DNA of 64,000 nucleotides from Chitinophaga qingshengii (GCF_014529935.1 NZ_JACVFC010000004.1:186001-250000); one strand, 5' to 3'; shown: positions 48,983 to 58,664, numbered from the stretch's first letter. Numbers and translations are program-made. Notes: generated from the letters alone by a model not told the origin.

Positions 48983-50728
48983 TCAATATTTCCCGCTTTC
49001 CAGATTTTTCAGGTAATCCTTCAACCCCAGTATAATCTTATTGATCAATTCCTGTTGGAATGCTGGGCTGAGTAGTTTCTCTTCATCACCGGGATTGCTG
49101 ATGAACAACGTTTCAATCAGTGCATCCGGAAACTCAGTTGGATTATTCAGGATAAAATTAAAGTCGCCGTTGTTTTTGAAATCATTTAATCCTGTCTCCA
49201 GCAAACGCCGGTGTATAGCGGCATTCAGCGGTTCGCAGAAAGGGTGTTTATAATAGGTGGCAGTACCGGAAACGTCTACCGGATTGCCGGAAGAGTTAAG
49301 GTGGATACTCAATAACAAATCAGGATTAGCACGACGGAAAAGGGAGAGCCGGTCTTCATTGGCAACAAACTTCTCCGTGGCGCGTGTCATAATAACGGAG
49401 GCGCCTTCTCTTTCCAGTGCTGCTTTTAATTGCAGGGAGAGGTTGAGCGTCAGTGTTTTTTCGTAAACGCCGGTAAGCCCTACAGATCCCATGTTACCGC
49501 CACCGTGACCGGCATCCAGGCCGATGATGAGGCCGCGCAGGGAGAGGTTTTCCGGAACGCGTTTAACCTTTACCGTTATACGGTTGCCTTCATAATAAAT
49601 CTGATAGCCCCAGGGCGCATGTTTTAGGGAGATGATCATCCGGAATACATCATGCGAGGGCTGTTGCCATTGTACGCCGGTGATTTCCCGGGTACCCTGC
49701 AACAAACTGTTGATGCCCTGTTCTGTATAAGCGCCGTGTACATCTACAATGATTTTACCCGGAGATACGATCTGGGTAGAGGTGTAAGGCAGTTTGTCGG
49801 ACAGTTCTACGGATACATAATCTGCTTTTTCATCGCCCCATACTTTAGCATCTGATACAATGCTTACTGCGGGTGCTTCCTGGGGGATTTCGGTATCCAG
49901 CAGCGGCTCGGGGATGAAGGCTGTTTCGCGGGATGACAGGCGGACTTTGTAGTAGTCGCCCTGTTTGCCTACAACATGCAGCAGTACATCTTTATCGAGA
50001 TACCCTATTTTGTTGGGTCCCAGCCGGTCGCCTTCCGGTGTGGAAGTAAGGTAGGTCATATTGTCGATGGTACGGCCGGTGAGGGCTACGCCATGCGGCA
50101 TCATGCTATATCGGTAGGTGCTGTTCAGGATGGCTGTTTCACTGCCGTTGTGCAACCGTACCTGTATTTTCCCGTTGAGTGGCGAGTCGGCAGGTTGCAG
50201 TACGTAACTGCCGCTGTAATAGCCGGCTACACCGCCGGTTTGGGAGGCGGGCAGTTCGCGTAAAGGAATGTTATTGAACCAGCTGGCTTTAGCGCCGGGG
50301 TATCCTTTGATTTTTACATGCAGGGTGTCGCCAACAGACAACTCCAGGTTACCTTTGGGCGATATCTCCATAAAGTCTATACGAAAAGCGCTGGTCACAC
50401 GGGGAGGAGGGACCGGTGCATAATACCAGGTAATATTTTTCGTGTAGGTTTTACCGTTAGCATCTTCTGCCAATACGGTGAAAGTGTTTCTGCCTTCGGT
50501 CAATTCTTTTTTTACGGCGAAAGTGCCGGTACTGTATACATACACAGCTTCATTGTTGATGGAGACCTTACAACCGGTGCAGGTTCTGCCGGCAATAAAC
50601 TGCCGGGCGGTGCTCACATTACTGGTTTCCCTGGAGGGTAGGCTGAGCCGGAGGAATCCCTGGCTGCTGACCGATAGGGGAACTACAATGGCAATTAATG
50701 TCTGGAGTAATCTCTTTACGTGCTTCAT
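48983..50728 (-). CDS. N-acetylmuramoyl-L-alanine amidase (Amidase_3)
   Basis: A 581-residue secreted cell-wall hydrolase. After a signal peptide (LLQTLIAIVVPLSVSSQ) come about 350 residues of repeated beta-rich modules (SH3-like and AMIN-like; e.g. FAVKKELTEGRNTFTV and AVSIVSDAKVWGDEKADYVSV). The C-terminal Amidase_3 domain (about 395-575) has Zn ligands in IGLDAGHGG, GVYEKTL and LSIHLNSS and the catalytic Glu in LIETLFISN. It cleaves the amide between MurNAc and the stem peptide during cell separation. The long N-terminal part is unusual for amidases in enterics but typical for this phylum. Confidence 0.9.
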   Translation of the reverse strand: MKHVKRLLQTLIAIVVPLSVSSQGFLRLSLPSRETSNVSTARQFIAGRTCTGCKVSINNEAVYVYSTGTFAVKKELTEGRNTFTVLAEDANGKTYTKNITWYYAPVPPPRVTSAFRIDFMEISPKGNLELSVGDTLHVKIKGYPGAKASWFNNIPLRELPASQTGGVAGYYSGSYVLQPADSPLNGKIQVRLHNGSETAILNSTYRYSMMPHGVALTGRTIDNMTYLTSTPEGDRLGPNKIGYLDKDVLLHVVGKQGDYYKVRLSSRETAFIPEPLLDTEIPQEAPAVSIVSDAKVWGDEKADYVSVELSDKLPYTSTQIVSPGKIIVDVHGAYTEQGINSLLQGTREITGVQWQQPSHDVFRMIISLKHAPWGYQIYYEGNRITVKVKRVPENLSLRGLIIGLDAGHGGGNMGSVGLTGVYEKTLTLNLSLQLKAALEREGASVIMTRATEKFVANEDRLSLFRRANPDLLLSIHLNSSGNPVDVSGTATYYKHPFCEPLNAAIHRRLLETGLNDFKNNGDFNFILNNPTEFPDALIETLFISNPGDEEKLLSPAFQQELINKIILGLKDYLKNLESGKY

Positions 50729-50777
50729 ATCCCTGCGTGATCATGTAAAGATAAGAGGGAAATAGGAGAAAGCAATT

Positions 50778-50912
50778 GATATTTAGGTATTTACGGATTT
50801 TTGGATTTATGGATTTTGGGAATTTTTTATCATGTTTTGCACTTACAACAAGTATAAAAATTCCAAAAATCCCCGAAATCCAAAAATCCGTAAATCCAAA
50901 AATCCCTAAATA
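50778..50912. repeat. Intergenic inverted repeat, class B
   Basis: Left arm 50778-50828 (TATTTACGGATTTTTGGATTT and following) and right arm 50855-50912 form a long imperfect hairpin; the centre is AT-rich. It ends directly at the stop codon of the acyl-CoA dehydrogenase gene. Confidence 0.75.
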
Positions 50913-52706
50913 TTAGAAGATGTATTTGTTCTCTGCAATCAGTTTATCCGCTATTCTCCTGCGGGACTCTTTTGCATTGAAGGGTTCTGCTTTGGTGAAA
51001 CGTTTGAGGCCCAGGAGCATCATCCGTTGTTCATCGCCTTCTGCGAAGGCATTGATGGCGTCTTTACCGGATTTGTTGATACGGTCTGCGGCATCATAGA
51101 GGTAAGTACGTACGATGTCTGTTTGCAGTGCAGCTTCGGCTTCTCCTTTGTGTTGCACCAGTTTCATGAGGCGCAGGAGGGCGCTTTCCGCCACAAAAGT
51201 TTCGATGGCCATATCGGCGATATCCATCAGTACTTCCTGTTCTGTTTCCAGTTTCATCATGAGCTTTTGAGCGGCGGCGCCGGCAGTCATGAGGATAGCT
51301 TTTTTGAAGTTGGCGATGAGTTTTCTTTCCTTGCTGAAAGCTGTTTCATCGTCGCTGCCGAAATCGGGGATGCTCATCAGCTCCTTCATTACGTTCATGG
51401 CGGGAGTCATGAGGTCCAGTTTACCTTTCATGGCACGTTTCAGTGTCATGTCCAGGGTGAGGAGGCGGTTGATTTCGTTGGTACCTTCAAAGATGCGGTT
51501 GATACGGGAATCGCGGTATGCTTTGGAGATAATGTATTCATCGCTGAAGCCGTTACCACCATGTATCTGAACGCCTTCGTCCACCACGTAGTCCAGTACT
51601 TCGGAGCCATTTACCTTGAGGATGGCGCATTCTACGGCATACTCTTCGGCGGCGCCCAGCAGGGCTTCGTTGAAAGGTTTGCCGGAGGCCAGCAGTTCTT
51701 TTTCTTTTTCGTCGATCAGCTGTGCGGTACGGAACAGGGCTGATTCAGCGGTCCAGGTACGGATCGCCATTTCTGCCAGCTTATGTTTGATGGCGCCGAA
51801 ATTGGCGATGGGTTGTTTGAACTGTTGACGGGTATTGGCATACTGTACGGAAGTGGCGATACACTTTTTAGCGGCGCCCAGGGCGGCGGCACAAAGTTTC
51901 AGTCTGCCGATGTTGAGGATATTAAAGGCGATCAGGTGTCCTTTACCAATAACGCCCAGTACATTTTCCACGGGTACTTTGGCATCCTGGAAATAGATCT
52001 GGCGGGTGGAAGACCCTTTGATGCCCATTTTATGTTCTTCTGCTCCCAGGGTGAAGCCGGGGGTACCTTTGTCTACGATGAAAGCAGTGAATTTATCGCC
52101 GTCAATTTTGGCAAATACGGTGAATACGTCCGCGAAGCCGGAATTGGTGATCCAGCTTTTCTGGCCGTTGAGTACATAGTATTTCCCGTCTTCCGTGAGC
52201 TTGGCGGTGGTCCGGGCGCCGAGGGCGTCGGAACCGGAATCGGGTTCGGTGAGGGCGTAAGCGCCTTTCATTTCGCCGGTAGCCAGTTTGGGGATATATT
52301 TTTGTTTCTGCTCTGCTGTACCAAAATACAGGATCGGGAGCGAACCGATGCCGGTATGGGCGGCCATGGCTACTGAGAACGAGTGGCCTGCACCCAGCCC
52401 TTCGTTAATAATGGTAGCCGTCACAAAATCTTTACCTAATCCACCATATTCTTCAGGAAAGGAAGCGCCCAGCAGCCCCTGTTCACCTGCTTTTTCCAGG
52501 AGAGAAGGCATCAGACCCTCTTCGAGCTTGTCAATCCGTTCTACAATCGGCGTTATTTCCTTACTGATGAACTGATCGGCCATGTCTTTAATCATCAGCT
52601 GTTCTTCCGAAAAATCTTCGGGAGTAAACACATCTTCCGGTACACTTTCTCTGACCAGGAACTCTGCGCCTTTCAGCGCCTGCTTATTGTCAACTGTTGC
52701 GTCCAT
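50913..52706 (-). CDS. Acyl-CoA dehydrogenase (long, VLCAD/ACAD9-like)
   Basis: A 597-residue flavoprotein that introduces the trans-2 double bond into acyl-CoA in beta-oxidation. The FAD-binding middle has GAYALTEPDSGSDA, YYVLNGQKSWITN and FQDAKVPVENVLG. The substrate helix region has IMGGNGF-like VQIHGGNGFSDEYIISKAYRDSRINRIFEGTNEINR (pieces), where the catalytic base region is the Glu in FEGTNE. After that are about 170 extra residues, as in VLCAD/ACAD9, which mediate dimer and membrane contact. Transcribed leftward; flanked by two class B repeats. Confidence 0.95.
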   Translation of the reverse strand: MDATVDNKQALKGAEFLVRESVPEDVFTPEDFSEEQLMIKDMADQFISKEITPIVERIDKLEEGLMPSLLEKAGEQGLLGASFPEEYGGLGKDFVTATIINEGLGAGHSFSVAMAAHTGIGSLPILYFGTAEQKQKYIPKLATGEMKGAYALTEPDSGSDALGARTTAKLTEDGKYYVLNGQKSWITNSGFADVFTVFAKIDGDKFTAFIVDKGTPGFTLGAEEHKMGIKGSSTRQIYFQDAKVPVENVLGVIGKGHLIAFNILNIGRLKLCAAALGAAKKCIATSVQYANTRQQFKQPIANFGAIKHKLAEMAIRTWTAESALFRTAQLIDEKEKELLASGKPFNEALLGAAEEYAVECAILKVNGSEVLDYVVDEGVQIHGGNGFSDEYIISKAYRDSRINRIFEGTNEINRLLTLDMTLKRAMKGKLDLMTPAMNVMKELMSIPDFGSDDETAFSKERKLIANFKKAILMTAGAAAQKLMMKLETEQEVLMDIADMAIETFVAESALLRLMKLVQHKGEAEAALQTDIVRTYLYDAADRINKSGKDAINAFAEGDEQRMMLLGLKRFTKAEPFNAKESRRRIADKLIAENKYIF

Positions 52707-52768
52707 GTTTTCTGATTTTTTTGGTACTTCCGTAATTTACCGAATTAAGCTGAAATATAACCATACCG

Positions 52769-52880
52769 CTATTTAGGGATTTTTTGATTTACGGATTTTG
52801 GGGATTAGAAATACACCGGGCTCACCCAAAATCCCAAAATCCCAAAATCCGTAAATCAAAAAATTCGTAAATCCCTAAAT
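52769..52880. repeat. Intergenic inverted repeat, class B
   Basis: Left arm 52769-52806 and right arm 52826-52880 (modules TATTTAGGGATTTT, GATTTACGGATTTTG and complements), between the divergent acyl-CoA dehydrogenase and hydrolase genes. Confidence 0.75.
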
Positions 52881-52914
52881 GGCTCCGGTTTTTTCCCTAT
52901 CATTGTTGCCCCTT

Positions 52915-53715
52915 ATGGATTTTTATCTGCCATATGCTAAAAGCCGGTTCCATGGAATCAGCAGCGGAACAGGTCCGCAGTTGCTGATCTGCCTGCATGG
53001 ATTCGGTGAAAGTGCCGCCCATTTTACGCCGCTGGCGGATGGACTGGGCGACCGGTTCACCCTGGTGGCGCTGGATATGCCATTGCATGGGGAAACCGTT
53101 TGGCAGGAAGACCGTCCTTTTGAAAAAGCCGACCTGACAGCGGTGGTGAACATGGTGCTGCAACAACAACAGCGGGAACGGTTTTCCCTGCTGGGATACA
53201 GCATGGGAGGCCGCCTGGCACTTTGCCTGGTGGAAACCACGGCTGATAAAATAGATAACCTGATCATGCTGGCTGCCGATGGCCTCCGGAATAACCCCTG
53301 GCATATGTTTGTAACGCAGACCAGCATCGGCAACCGTATCTTTAAATACAATACGGACAATCCCCGTCTGTTCTTTACCCTGTTGGAGCTGTGGCGGAAA
53401 TTGGGACTGCTGAATCAAAGCGTGTATAAATTCGCCCTGCACCGCATGAATCAGCAAGCTAAAAGAGAACAGGTCTATAACATCTGGACGCTGATGCGCC
53501 GCATGATGCCGGATAAAAAAAAGTGTAAACAATTATTGGGTGCTCACCACGTTTTTACACTCCTGATATTTGGAAAATTTGACCGGGTAATACCGCCAGT
53601 GCTGGGTACCCGGTTTATGGATGGTTCATTTCCCTGTAAAATGCTGGTGCTGGATAAAGGCCACCAGCTGATTACAAAGGACCTGGCCACCGTTATTAAA
53701 ACAAACCTGAGCTGA
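52915..53715 (+). CDS. Alpha/beta-hydrolase
   Basis: A 266-residue alpha/beta-hydrolase. HGFGESA is the oxyanion motif, GYSMGGRL holds the nucleophile Ser, Asp in IFGKFDRVIP and His in KGHQLI complete the triad. The cap region (about 140-215) is basic and helix-rich. Substrate unknown. ATG 52915 (MDFYLPYAKSRF) is preferred over an earlier ATG inside the repeat. The stop is directly followed by the ATG of the next glycosyltransferase, so translation is likely coupled. Confidence 0.9.
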   Translation: MDFYLPYAKSRFHGISSGTGPQLLICLHGFGESAAHFTPLADGLGDRFTLVALDMPLHGETVWQEDRPFEKADLTAVVNMVLQQQQRERFSLLGYSMGGRLALCLVETTADKIDNLIMLAADGLRNNPWHMFVTQTSIGNRIFKYNTDNPRLFFTLLELWRKLGLLNQSVYKFALHRMNQQAKREQVYNIWTLMRRMMPDKKKCKQLLGAHHVFTLLIFGKFDRVIPPVLGTRFMDGSFPCKMLVLDKGHQLITKDLATVIKTNLS

Positions 53716-54858
53716 ATGTATTTTTTCTTGATTTTTGTGGCCGTACTGGCCTTCGGTTATGGATTATTGATGCTATGGTATAGCCGGGGCTGGAGAAAGC
53801 TTGCCGAGTATATACCGGCTCCGTCGCCGATGGGTACTACTACTGTCACGGTTATTATCCCCGCACGGGATGAGGCGGAGAATTTGCCTGCCCTGCTGAA
53901 ATGCCTGGAACAACAAACCTATCCTGTTGACCTGCTGGAAGTGATTATTATAGATGATTTTTCTACAGACGACACCCCCGGTATTATCACCCGTTTTCCG
54001 GCCACTAACATCCATCTGCTGAAGATGGCAGATCTGCTCACTAAAAATGAACGCCTGAATTCCTACAAGAAAAAAGCGATCTCCATGGCCATCGCCCATG
54101 CGAAAGGGGATCTTATCGTGACGACCGATGCTGATTGTGTAATGGGACCTAAATGGATAGAAACCATTGTCCGGTTCTATGAAACACACCGCCCGAAATT
54201 TATAGCGGCACCGGTTAGTTTTTATAAGGAACGTAACTTCTTCATGAAGCTGCAATCGCTCGATTTTATTACCATGCAGGGCATTACCGGCGCAGTGGCC
54301 CGGCTGAAATCCGGCACCATGTGTAATGGCGCCAACCTGGCCTATGAAAAGACGGCTTTTCATGCAGTAGGGGGCTTTGCAGGGATTGATAATATTGCTT
54401 CCGGCGATGATATGCTGCTGATGTATAAAATTTATAACGCCTATCCTGACGGGGTGATGTACCTGAAAAATGATGACGTGATTGTACGCACATTGCCGGT
54501 AGAAACGCTGCGGGGTTTTATGAACCAGCGGATAAGGTGGTCGTCCAAAGCCGACAAATACGAAGACAAGCGTCTCACCTGGATGTTGGTGCTGGTGTAT
54601 TTTTTCAACGTGGGAATGTTCGCTATGGGAGCCATTGCGCTGTTTATACCGCATTGGTGGCCTGCTTTTCTGATCCTGCTGCTGTTTAAGGTAACGGTGG
54701 AACTCTATTTCCTCGTGCCGGTGGCGGGTTTCTTTCATAAAACGGCCTTACTGTTATGGTTTATACCCGGACAGATATTTCATATTCCTTATATTGTTCT
54801 CGCCGGATGGTTGGGCAAGTTTGGTAGTTACCAGTGGAAAGGCCGGCAGGTGAGTTAA
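53716..54858 (+). CDS. Family 2 glycosyltransferase, membrane-bound
   Basis: A 380-residue GT-A fold glycosyltransferase with an N-terminal membrane helix (FFLIFVAVLAFGYGLLML). The catalytic domain has VIIPARDEAENLPALLKCL, the nucleotide-sugar site IIDDFSTDDTPG, the DxD-like TDADC and the acceptor-site motif QRIRWSSKADKYED (a QxxRW variant). About three helices follow at the C-terminus. This plan is that of membrane GT2 enzymes that use polyprenyl- or lipid acceptors, such as cellulose-synthase-like or ceramide glucosyl-type transferases. The target glycan is unknown. Adjacent to the hydrolase upstream without gap. Confidence 0.92.
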   Translation: MYFFLIFVAVLAFGYGLLMLWYSRGWRKLAEYIPAPSPMGTTTVTVIIPARDEAENLPALLKCLEQQTYPVDLLEVIIIDDFSTDDTPGIITRFPATNIHLLKMADLLTKNERLNSYKKKAISMAIAHAKGDLIVTTDADCVMGPKWIETIVRFYETHRPKFIAAPVSFYKERNFFMKLQSLDFITMQGITGAVARLKSGTMCNGANLAYEKTAFHAVGGFAGIDNIASGDDMLLMYKIYNAYPDGVMYLKNDDVIVRTLPVETLRGFMNQRIRWSSKADKYEDKRLTWMLVLVYFFNVGMFAMGAIALFIPHWWPAFLILLLFKVTVELYFLVPVAGFFHKTALLLWFIPGQIFHIPYIVLAGWLGKFGSYQWKGRQVS

Positions 54859-54862
54859 TTTG

Positions 54863-54927
54863 TTCATTTGGTTGTTTTTTTATTTGAAGGATGTTGAGCC
54901 TTCAAATAAGAAAATAGCCAAATAGAA
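54863..54927. repeat. AT-rich intergenic inverted repeat, class A
   Basis: Left arm 54863-54890 and right arm 54899-54927 pair with a few mismatches; centre ATGTTGAG. Modules CATTTGGTTG, TTATTTGAAGG. Fills the gap between the glycosyltransferase and the permease gene. Confidence 0.75.
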
Positions 54928-54945
54928 AAATAAAAAAAGATCGAT

Positions 54946-56067
54946 ATGCAATCAGCCTGGAAAAGGCTTCGAAAAAACAAAGGTGCGCTGGCGGGTCTTA
55001 TCGTCATCACAGCCGCTGTGGTAGTAAGTTTACTGGCTTATCTCATTGCGCCTGATAATACGCCGGATGCCAACAGGATGGTACTGGAGGTGGGCGGCCA
55101 GCACCCTGGTTTCCGCGTGCATATGCTGGCGGTTAAAAAAGCGCAGCCGGTGGCCCGGGTATCTTTTTTTCAAAAACTATTATACGGACAGGAATCCGAT
55201 GTCACCTGGACACCGGTACATTCCTGGCAGTTTAAGGATAGCATGCTGGTAGTACAGCGGTATGTGGACGAATCCTTGTCCCGTGAAGAAAAATACGATC
55301 TCCGGGAGATATGGTATGGCAGCCGGCAGGAGGGAGGTATCCCGTTGACCGGACTACAGCAAAAAATTACACAGGAAAGGATTTTTCCGGTGACCTACTG
55401 GCTGGGTACCGATAAATTTGGCCGCGATATCCTGAGCCGCCTGCTGGTAGGCACCCGTGTTAGTCTGGGTGTAGGTTGTGTAGCGGTGATCATCTCCCTG
55501 ACCATCGGGGTGCTGATGGGGGCGCTTGCCGGTTATTTTAAGGGTACTGTGGATGACATGGTGATGTGGCTGGTGAATGTGGTATGGTCTATGCCGTCGC
55601 TGTTGCTGGTATTTGCCCTGACGCTGGCTATGGGAAAGGGTTTCTGGCAGGTGTTTATTGCCGTGGGACTTACCCTGTGGGTGGGCGTGGCCCGGATTAT
55701 CCGCGGGCAGATACTCACCCTGCGGGAGCTGGAGTTTGTAGAAGCAGCGCGGGCATTGGGTTATGGGCATACCCGTATTATCGTCCGGCATATTTTACCC
55801 AATATTTTAGGGCCGGTGATGGTAGTGGCAGCTGGTAATTTCGCTACCGCTATCGTAGTAGAGGCAGGATTGAGTTTCCTGGGCGTAGGGGTACAACCGC
55901 CACAGCCTTCCTGGGGACTCATGATAAAAGAAAACTACAACTTCATCATCACCCATAATCCTTTACTGGCATTAGCTCCCGGTGTAGCTATCATGTTGCT
56001 GGTACTCGCTTTCAACCTGTTAGGCAATGGTTTGCGCGATGCGCTGGATGTAAGAAGTAAAATTTGA
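54946..56067 (+). CDS. OppC/DppC-type ABC transporter permease
   Basis: A 373-residue permease. The OppC_N transmembrane helix is at 12-35, followed by a large periplasmic insertion (about 40-145) absent from typical oppC. Then TM helices and the EAA loop: FVEAARALGYGHTRIIVRHILPNI and the nearby GLSFLGVGVQPPQPSWG. It would form a heterodimer with an OppB-type permease. No OppB, binding protein or ATPase gene is adjacent, which is unusual for the type; in Bacteroidota such solitary permeases are seen. Substrate likely peptide or similar, not certain. Confidence 0.9.
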   Translation: MQSAWKRLRKNKGALAGLIVITAAVVVSLLAYLIAPDNTPDANRMVLEVGGQHPGFRVHMLAVKKAQPVARVSFFQKLLYGQESDVTWTPVHSWQFKDSMLVVQRYVDESLSREEKYDLREIWYGSRQEGGIPLTGLQQKITQERIFPVTYWLGTDKFGRDILSRLLVGTRVSLGVGCVAVIISLTIGVLMGALAGYFKGTVDDMVMWLVNVVWSMPSLLLVFALTLAMGKGFWQVFIAVGLTLWVGVARIIRGQILTLRELEFVEAARALGYGHTRIIVRHILPNILGPVMVVAAGNFATAIVVEAGLSFLGVGVQPPQPSWGLMIKENYNFIITHNPLLALAPGVAIMLLVLAFNLLGNGLRDALDVRSKI

Positions 56068-56113
56068 TTTACATGTAAAAAAAATATAATTTTATTGCTT
56101 ACATACCCTTGCC

Positions 56114-56545
56114 ATGTCTTTAAAAAATTATTTATCTATATTGTTGATAGGTGCTGTAATAGCACTGGCAGCCTGTAAAAAGAACAAAAAGTCCGACGAT
56201 CCGGCGCCACCCACACAGGAGGAATCGCTGAAGCTGGATTTGGCCGGCGTAGTAGCCGGTAAGGCCAATGTAGCCATGGACAGCACTTTTACTTTCCAGG
56301 TAAAAATCACCTCCAAAGTGCCGGATAAAGGCGTGAAAATAACGCTGAACGTGGTAACTGATCCGGGTGGTATTCCCCTGGACCAGGACGCGGTGCCGGA
56401 TGCAACCGGTAACGTGATCAACGTTACCCTGAAGCATTTGAAAGAGGTGAAGACTTACAAGGTGACCGTTACCGTAGCATCCTTGGGTAATACCGCCAAT
56501 ATCGCCACCCCGCTGGAATTCCTGATCACCAACAAGGCCGGCTGA
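56114..56545 (+). CDS. Small lipoprotein, function unknown
   Basis: A 143-residue protein with an N-terminal signal MSLKNYLSILLIGAVIALAAC, with a good lipobox LAAC and lipid attachment at Cys21. A short Lys/Asp linker follows (KKNKKSDDPAPP), then beta-strand-rich sequence resembling a small beta-sandwich domain (IGVTFQV-like STFTFQVKITSKVPDKGVKI). I do not recognise a characterised family. Placed between the permease and a glycosyltransferase, 46 and 69 bases away. Confidence 0.75.
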   Translation: MSLKNYLSILLIGAVIALAACKKNKKSDDPAPPTQEESLKLDLAGVVAGKANVAMDSTFTFQVKITSKVPDKGVKITLNVVTDPGGIPLDQDAVPDATGNVINVTLKHLKEVKTYKVTVTVASLGNTANIATPLEFLITNKAG

Positions 56546-56614
56546 TAAATTATCCACCTCCCGGAAAGGCAAAATAATGTAGGTTTGCAGGCTGTCACAT
56601 CAAGTGAAACGACT

Positions 56615-57727
56615 ATGCAAATTGCTGTTAATGCTGCTTGCCTCAGAAGGGATATGCCTGCCGATACGGGACAGGTGGCAACTGAGATCATCTCTGCACT
56701 CTGCCGGCAACAGCCGGAGCACCGCTTTACTTTTTATTTTGATGGGGAGATACCCGCGCATCTTACTTTTCCCGCCAATGTTACAACCGTCGTGTTGCCG
56801 CTGAAAGGTAGCAAAAGATGGCATCGTTACTGGTGGCGGGAATGGCAATTGCCCCGCGCCATAAAGGCTGGTGGCGCCCAATGGTATATAGGACTGGATG
56901 GCACATTGCCCTTGCGTAGCAAAATACCCGCGCTGATCCTGTTACGGGACCTCTCTTTCCTGAAGGATGCCGGTCTGCAACCGGCCCGGGAGCAGGATTC
57001 CCTGAAAAAAAATATTACCCGTTACCTGGATAAGGCCCGGCAAATTGCCGTGCTGTCGGCTACCGCTAAAGCGGAGTTGCTGCATTATGCGCCCGGCGCT
57101 GCCAATAAGGTGGTACAGCTGGAGCCGGCTGTCAGCAGTACTTTCCGGCCGCTGGAATGGGATGACCGGGAGGCCGCTAAAAAAGCCTGGTCCGGTGGTG
57201 TGGAGTATTTCCTGGTCACCGGCAGTATTCACCCGCGCAATAACCTGATGCCCGTATTCAAAGCCTTTTCTGCCTTGAAGAAGCGGCAGCGTACCAACCT
57301 CAAACTGGTGCTGGCTGGTAGTCAGACTCCTGCGGGCAGCGAAATTGCCAAAGCCCTGGAAAGTTACAAGTTCCGTCATGATGTGGTATGGAAAGAGCAA
57401 CTGACCATGGATGAACTGGCCGCTGCGATAGGCGGGGCTTATGCCCTTATTTATCCTACCCGTTTTGATGGCTTGCCGTTGCCCTTGTACATGGCGCAGC
57501 AGTGTAAAGTGCCGGTAATCGCCATGGAGAGCCTGGCAGCCCGGGAAGCTGGCGGAGAAACTGTATTATATACAGATCCTGCCAGTGTGGATGATCTGGC
57601 AGATAAAATGAGCCTGTTGTATAAGGACGAGCAGTTGCGTAGCCGGCTGCTGGCAATGGAGCCACCGGTAAGGCCGGGCAACAGCTGGGATGCGGCTGCT
57701 GCGGCGCTGGGGAACGCGTTAAAATAG
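56615..57727 (+). CDS. Glycosyltransferase, GT4/GT1-like (GT-B fold)
   Basis: A 370-residue GT-B glycosyltransferase. N-terminal half contains AQIAVNAACLRRDMPADTG-type start (MQIAVNAACLRR) and a Rossmann-like fold; the C-terminal half has the GT4 signature FLVTGSIHPRNNL, DVVWKEQLTMDELAAAIGGAYALIYPTRFDGLPLPLYMAQQCKVPVIAM in pieces, with the catalytic E7-type Glu-like region ARFDGLPL. ATG 56615 is used rather than the TTG 30 bases upstream. Glycan unknown; with the GT2 gene close by, the region may contribute to surface or lipid glycans. Confidence 0.9.
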   Translation: MQIAVNAACLRRDMPADTGQVATEIISALCRQQPEHRFTFYFDGEIPAHLTFPANVTTVVLPLKGSKRWHRYWWREWQLPRAIKAGGAQWYIGLDGTLPLRSKIPALILLRDLSFLKDAGLQPAREQDSLKKNITRYLDKARQIAVLSATAKAELLHYAPGAANKVVQLEPAVSSTFRPLEWDDREAAKKAWSGGVEYFLVTGSIHPRNNLMPVFKAFSALKKRQRTNLKLVLAGSQTPAGSEIAKALESYKFRHDVVWKEQLTMDELAAAIGGAYALIYPTRFDGLPLPLYMAQQCKVPVIAMESLAAREAGGETVLYTDPASVDDLADKMSLLYKDEQLRSRLLAMEPPVRPGNSWDAAAAALGNALK

Positions 57728-57757
57728 GGCGGAATGCCAAAATCCTGAATGATTAGT

Positions 57758-57765
57758 TATTTTTG
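57758..57765 (+). promoter_or_regulatory. Candidate -7 box for gldC
   Basis: TATTTTTG, 17 bases before ATG 57783. Matches TAnnTTTG; -33 element not clear. Confidence 0.3.
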
Positions 57766-57782
57766 CGCTTTAATAGAAAAAC

Positions 57783-58127
57783 ATGAGTAAGAAAAACATA
57801 CAGATCCAGGTGGGTCTGGACGAAAATAAAGTGCCGGAATCGATTGAGTGGAGTGCCACCGACAGTAAGGAAGAACGTATGATCAAGGCGAAAGCCATGA
57901 TGATTTCTTTCTGGGACCCGGCAGAAAAAGCCGCGCTGCGGATTGACCTGTGGACCAAAGACATGATGGTAGACGAAATGGCTGACTTTTTCTTTCAGAC
58001 CATGATGACCATGGCCGATACCTATGTCCGGGCTACGCAGTACCGCGACCAGGGTGATGAAATGAAGGCTTTTGCCCGGGATTTCTTCAAAAAATTCCAG
58101 GACAAACAAGCGGCAGAAACCAAATAA
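57783..58127 (+). CDS. gldC: Gliding-motility protein GldC
   Basis: A 114-residue soluble protein matching GldC: IQIQVGLDENKVPESIEWSATDS, the helical DPAEKAALRIDLWTKDMMVDEM and the C-terminal FARDFFKKFQ. GldC affects gliding in Flavobacterium but is also found in many non-gliding Bacteroidota. The other gld genes are not seen in this window. A YqeY gene follows after 32 bases and is likely cotranscribed. Confidence 0.9.
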   Translation: MSKKNIQIQVGLDENKVPESIEWSATDSKEERMIKAKAMMISFWDPAEKAALRIDLWTKDMMVDEMADFFFQTMMTMADTYVRATQYRDQGDEMKAFARDFFKKFQDKQAAETK

Positions 58128-58159
58128 TTCAGCTGATAATCCATTAAACGTAACCACAT

Positions 58160-58609
58160 ATGTCATTAGAAACAAACATCAATGCCGAGATAAAAACGGC
58201 GATGCTGGGTAAAAAAGAAGCAGACCTGCGTGCGCTGCGTGCTATTAAAGCGGCTATCCTGCTGGCTAAAACAGCAGAAGGCGGCAATGGTGAAATCACC
58301 GAGGCCGACGAAACCAAACTGTTACAGAAACTGGCCAAACAACGGAGGGATTCCCTGGAAATTTTCCGTCAACAGAACCGTGAAGACCTGGCTGTTAAAG
58401 AAGAGGAAGAACTGGTAGTAATTGAGCGTTTCCTGCCTAAACAAATGACCGAAGCGGAATTAAAAGCCGCACTCACCGATATTATCGCTTCCGTAGGTGC
58501 TGCTTCTCCCGCCGATATGGGCAAGGTAATGGGCGCTGCTACCAAACAGCTGGCCGGTAAGGCCGACGGAAAAGCTATTTCCGCTATGGTGAAAGAACTC
58601 CTTAAATAG
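58160..58609 (+). CDS. yqeY: GatB/YqeY domain protein
   Basis: A 149-residue protein of the YqeY family, the tRNA-binding helical domain also found at the end of GatB. Motifs RALRAIKAAILLAKT, RRDSLEIFRQQNREDLAVKEEEEL and the C-terminal GKADGKAISAMVKELL are typical. Possibly assists tRNA-dependent amidation or another tRNA step; exact function unknown. Followed by a class A repeat. Confidence 0.92.
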   Translation: MSLETNINAEIKTAMLGKKEADLRALRAIKAAILLAKTAEGGNGEITEADETKLLQKLAKQRRDSLEIFRQQNREDLAVKEEEELVVIERFLPKQMTEAELKAALTDIIASVGAASPADMGKVMGAATKQLAGKADGKAISAMVKELLK

Positions 58610-58616
58610 TTATTTT

Positions 58617-58664
58617 AATATTTGATCATTTGGTTATTTTTTAATGACTAAATGATCAAATATT
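58617..58664. repeat. AT-rich intergenic inverted repeat, class A
   Basis: AATATTTGATCATTT at 58617-58631 and its perfect complement at 58650-58664, 18-base centre. Lies between the yqeY stop and the cvpA start. Confidence 0.85.
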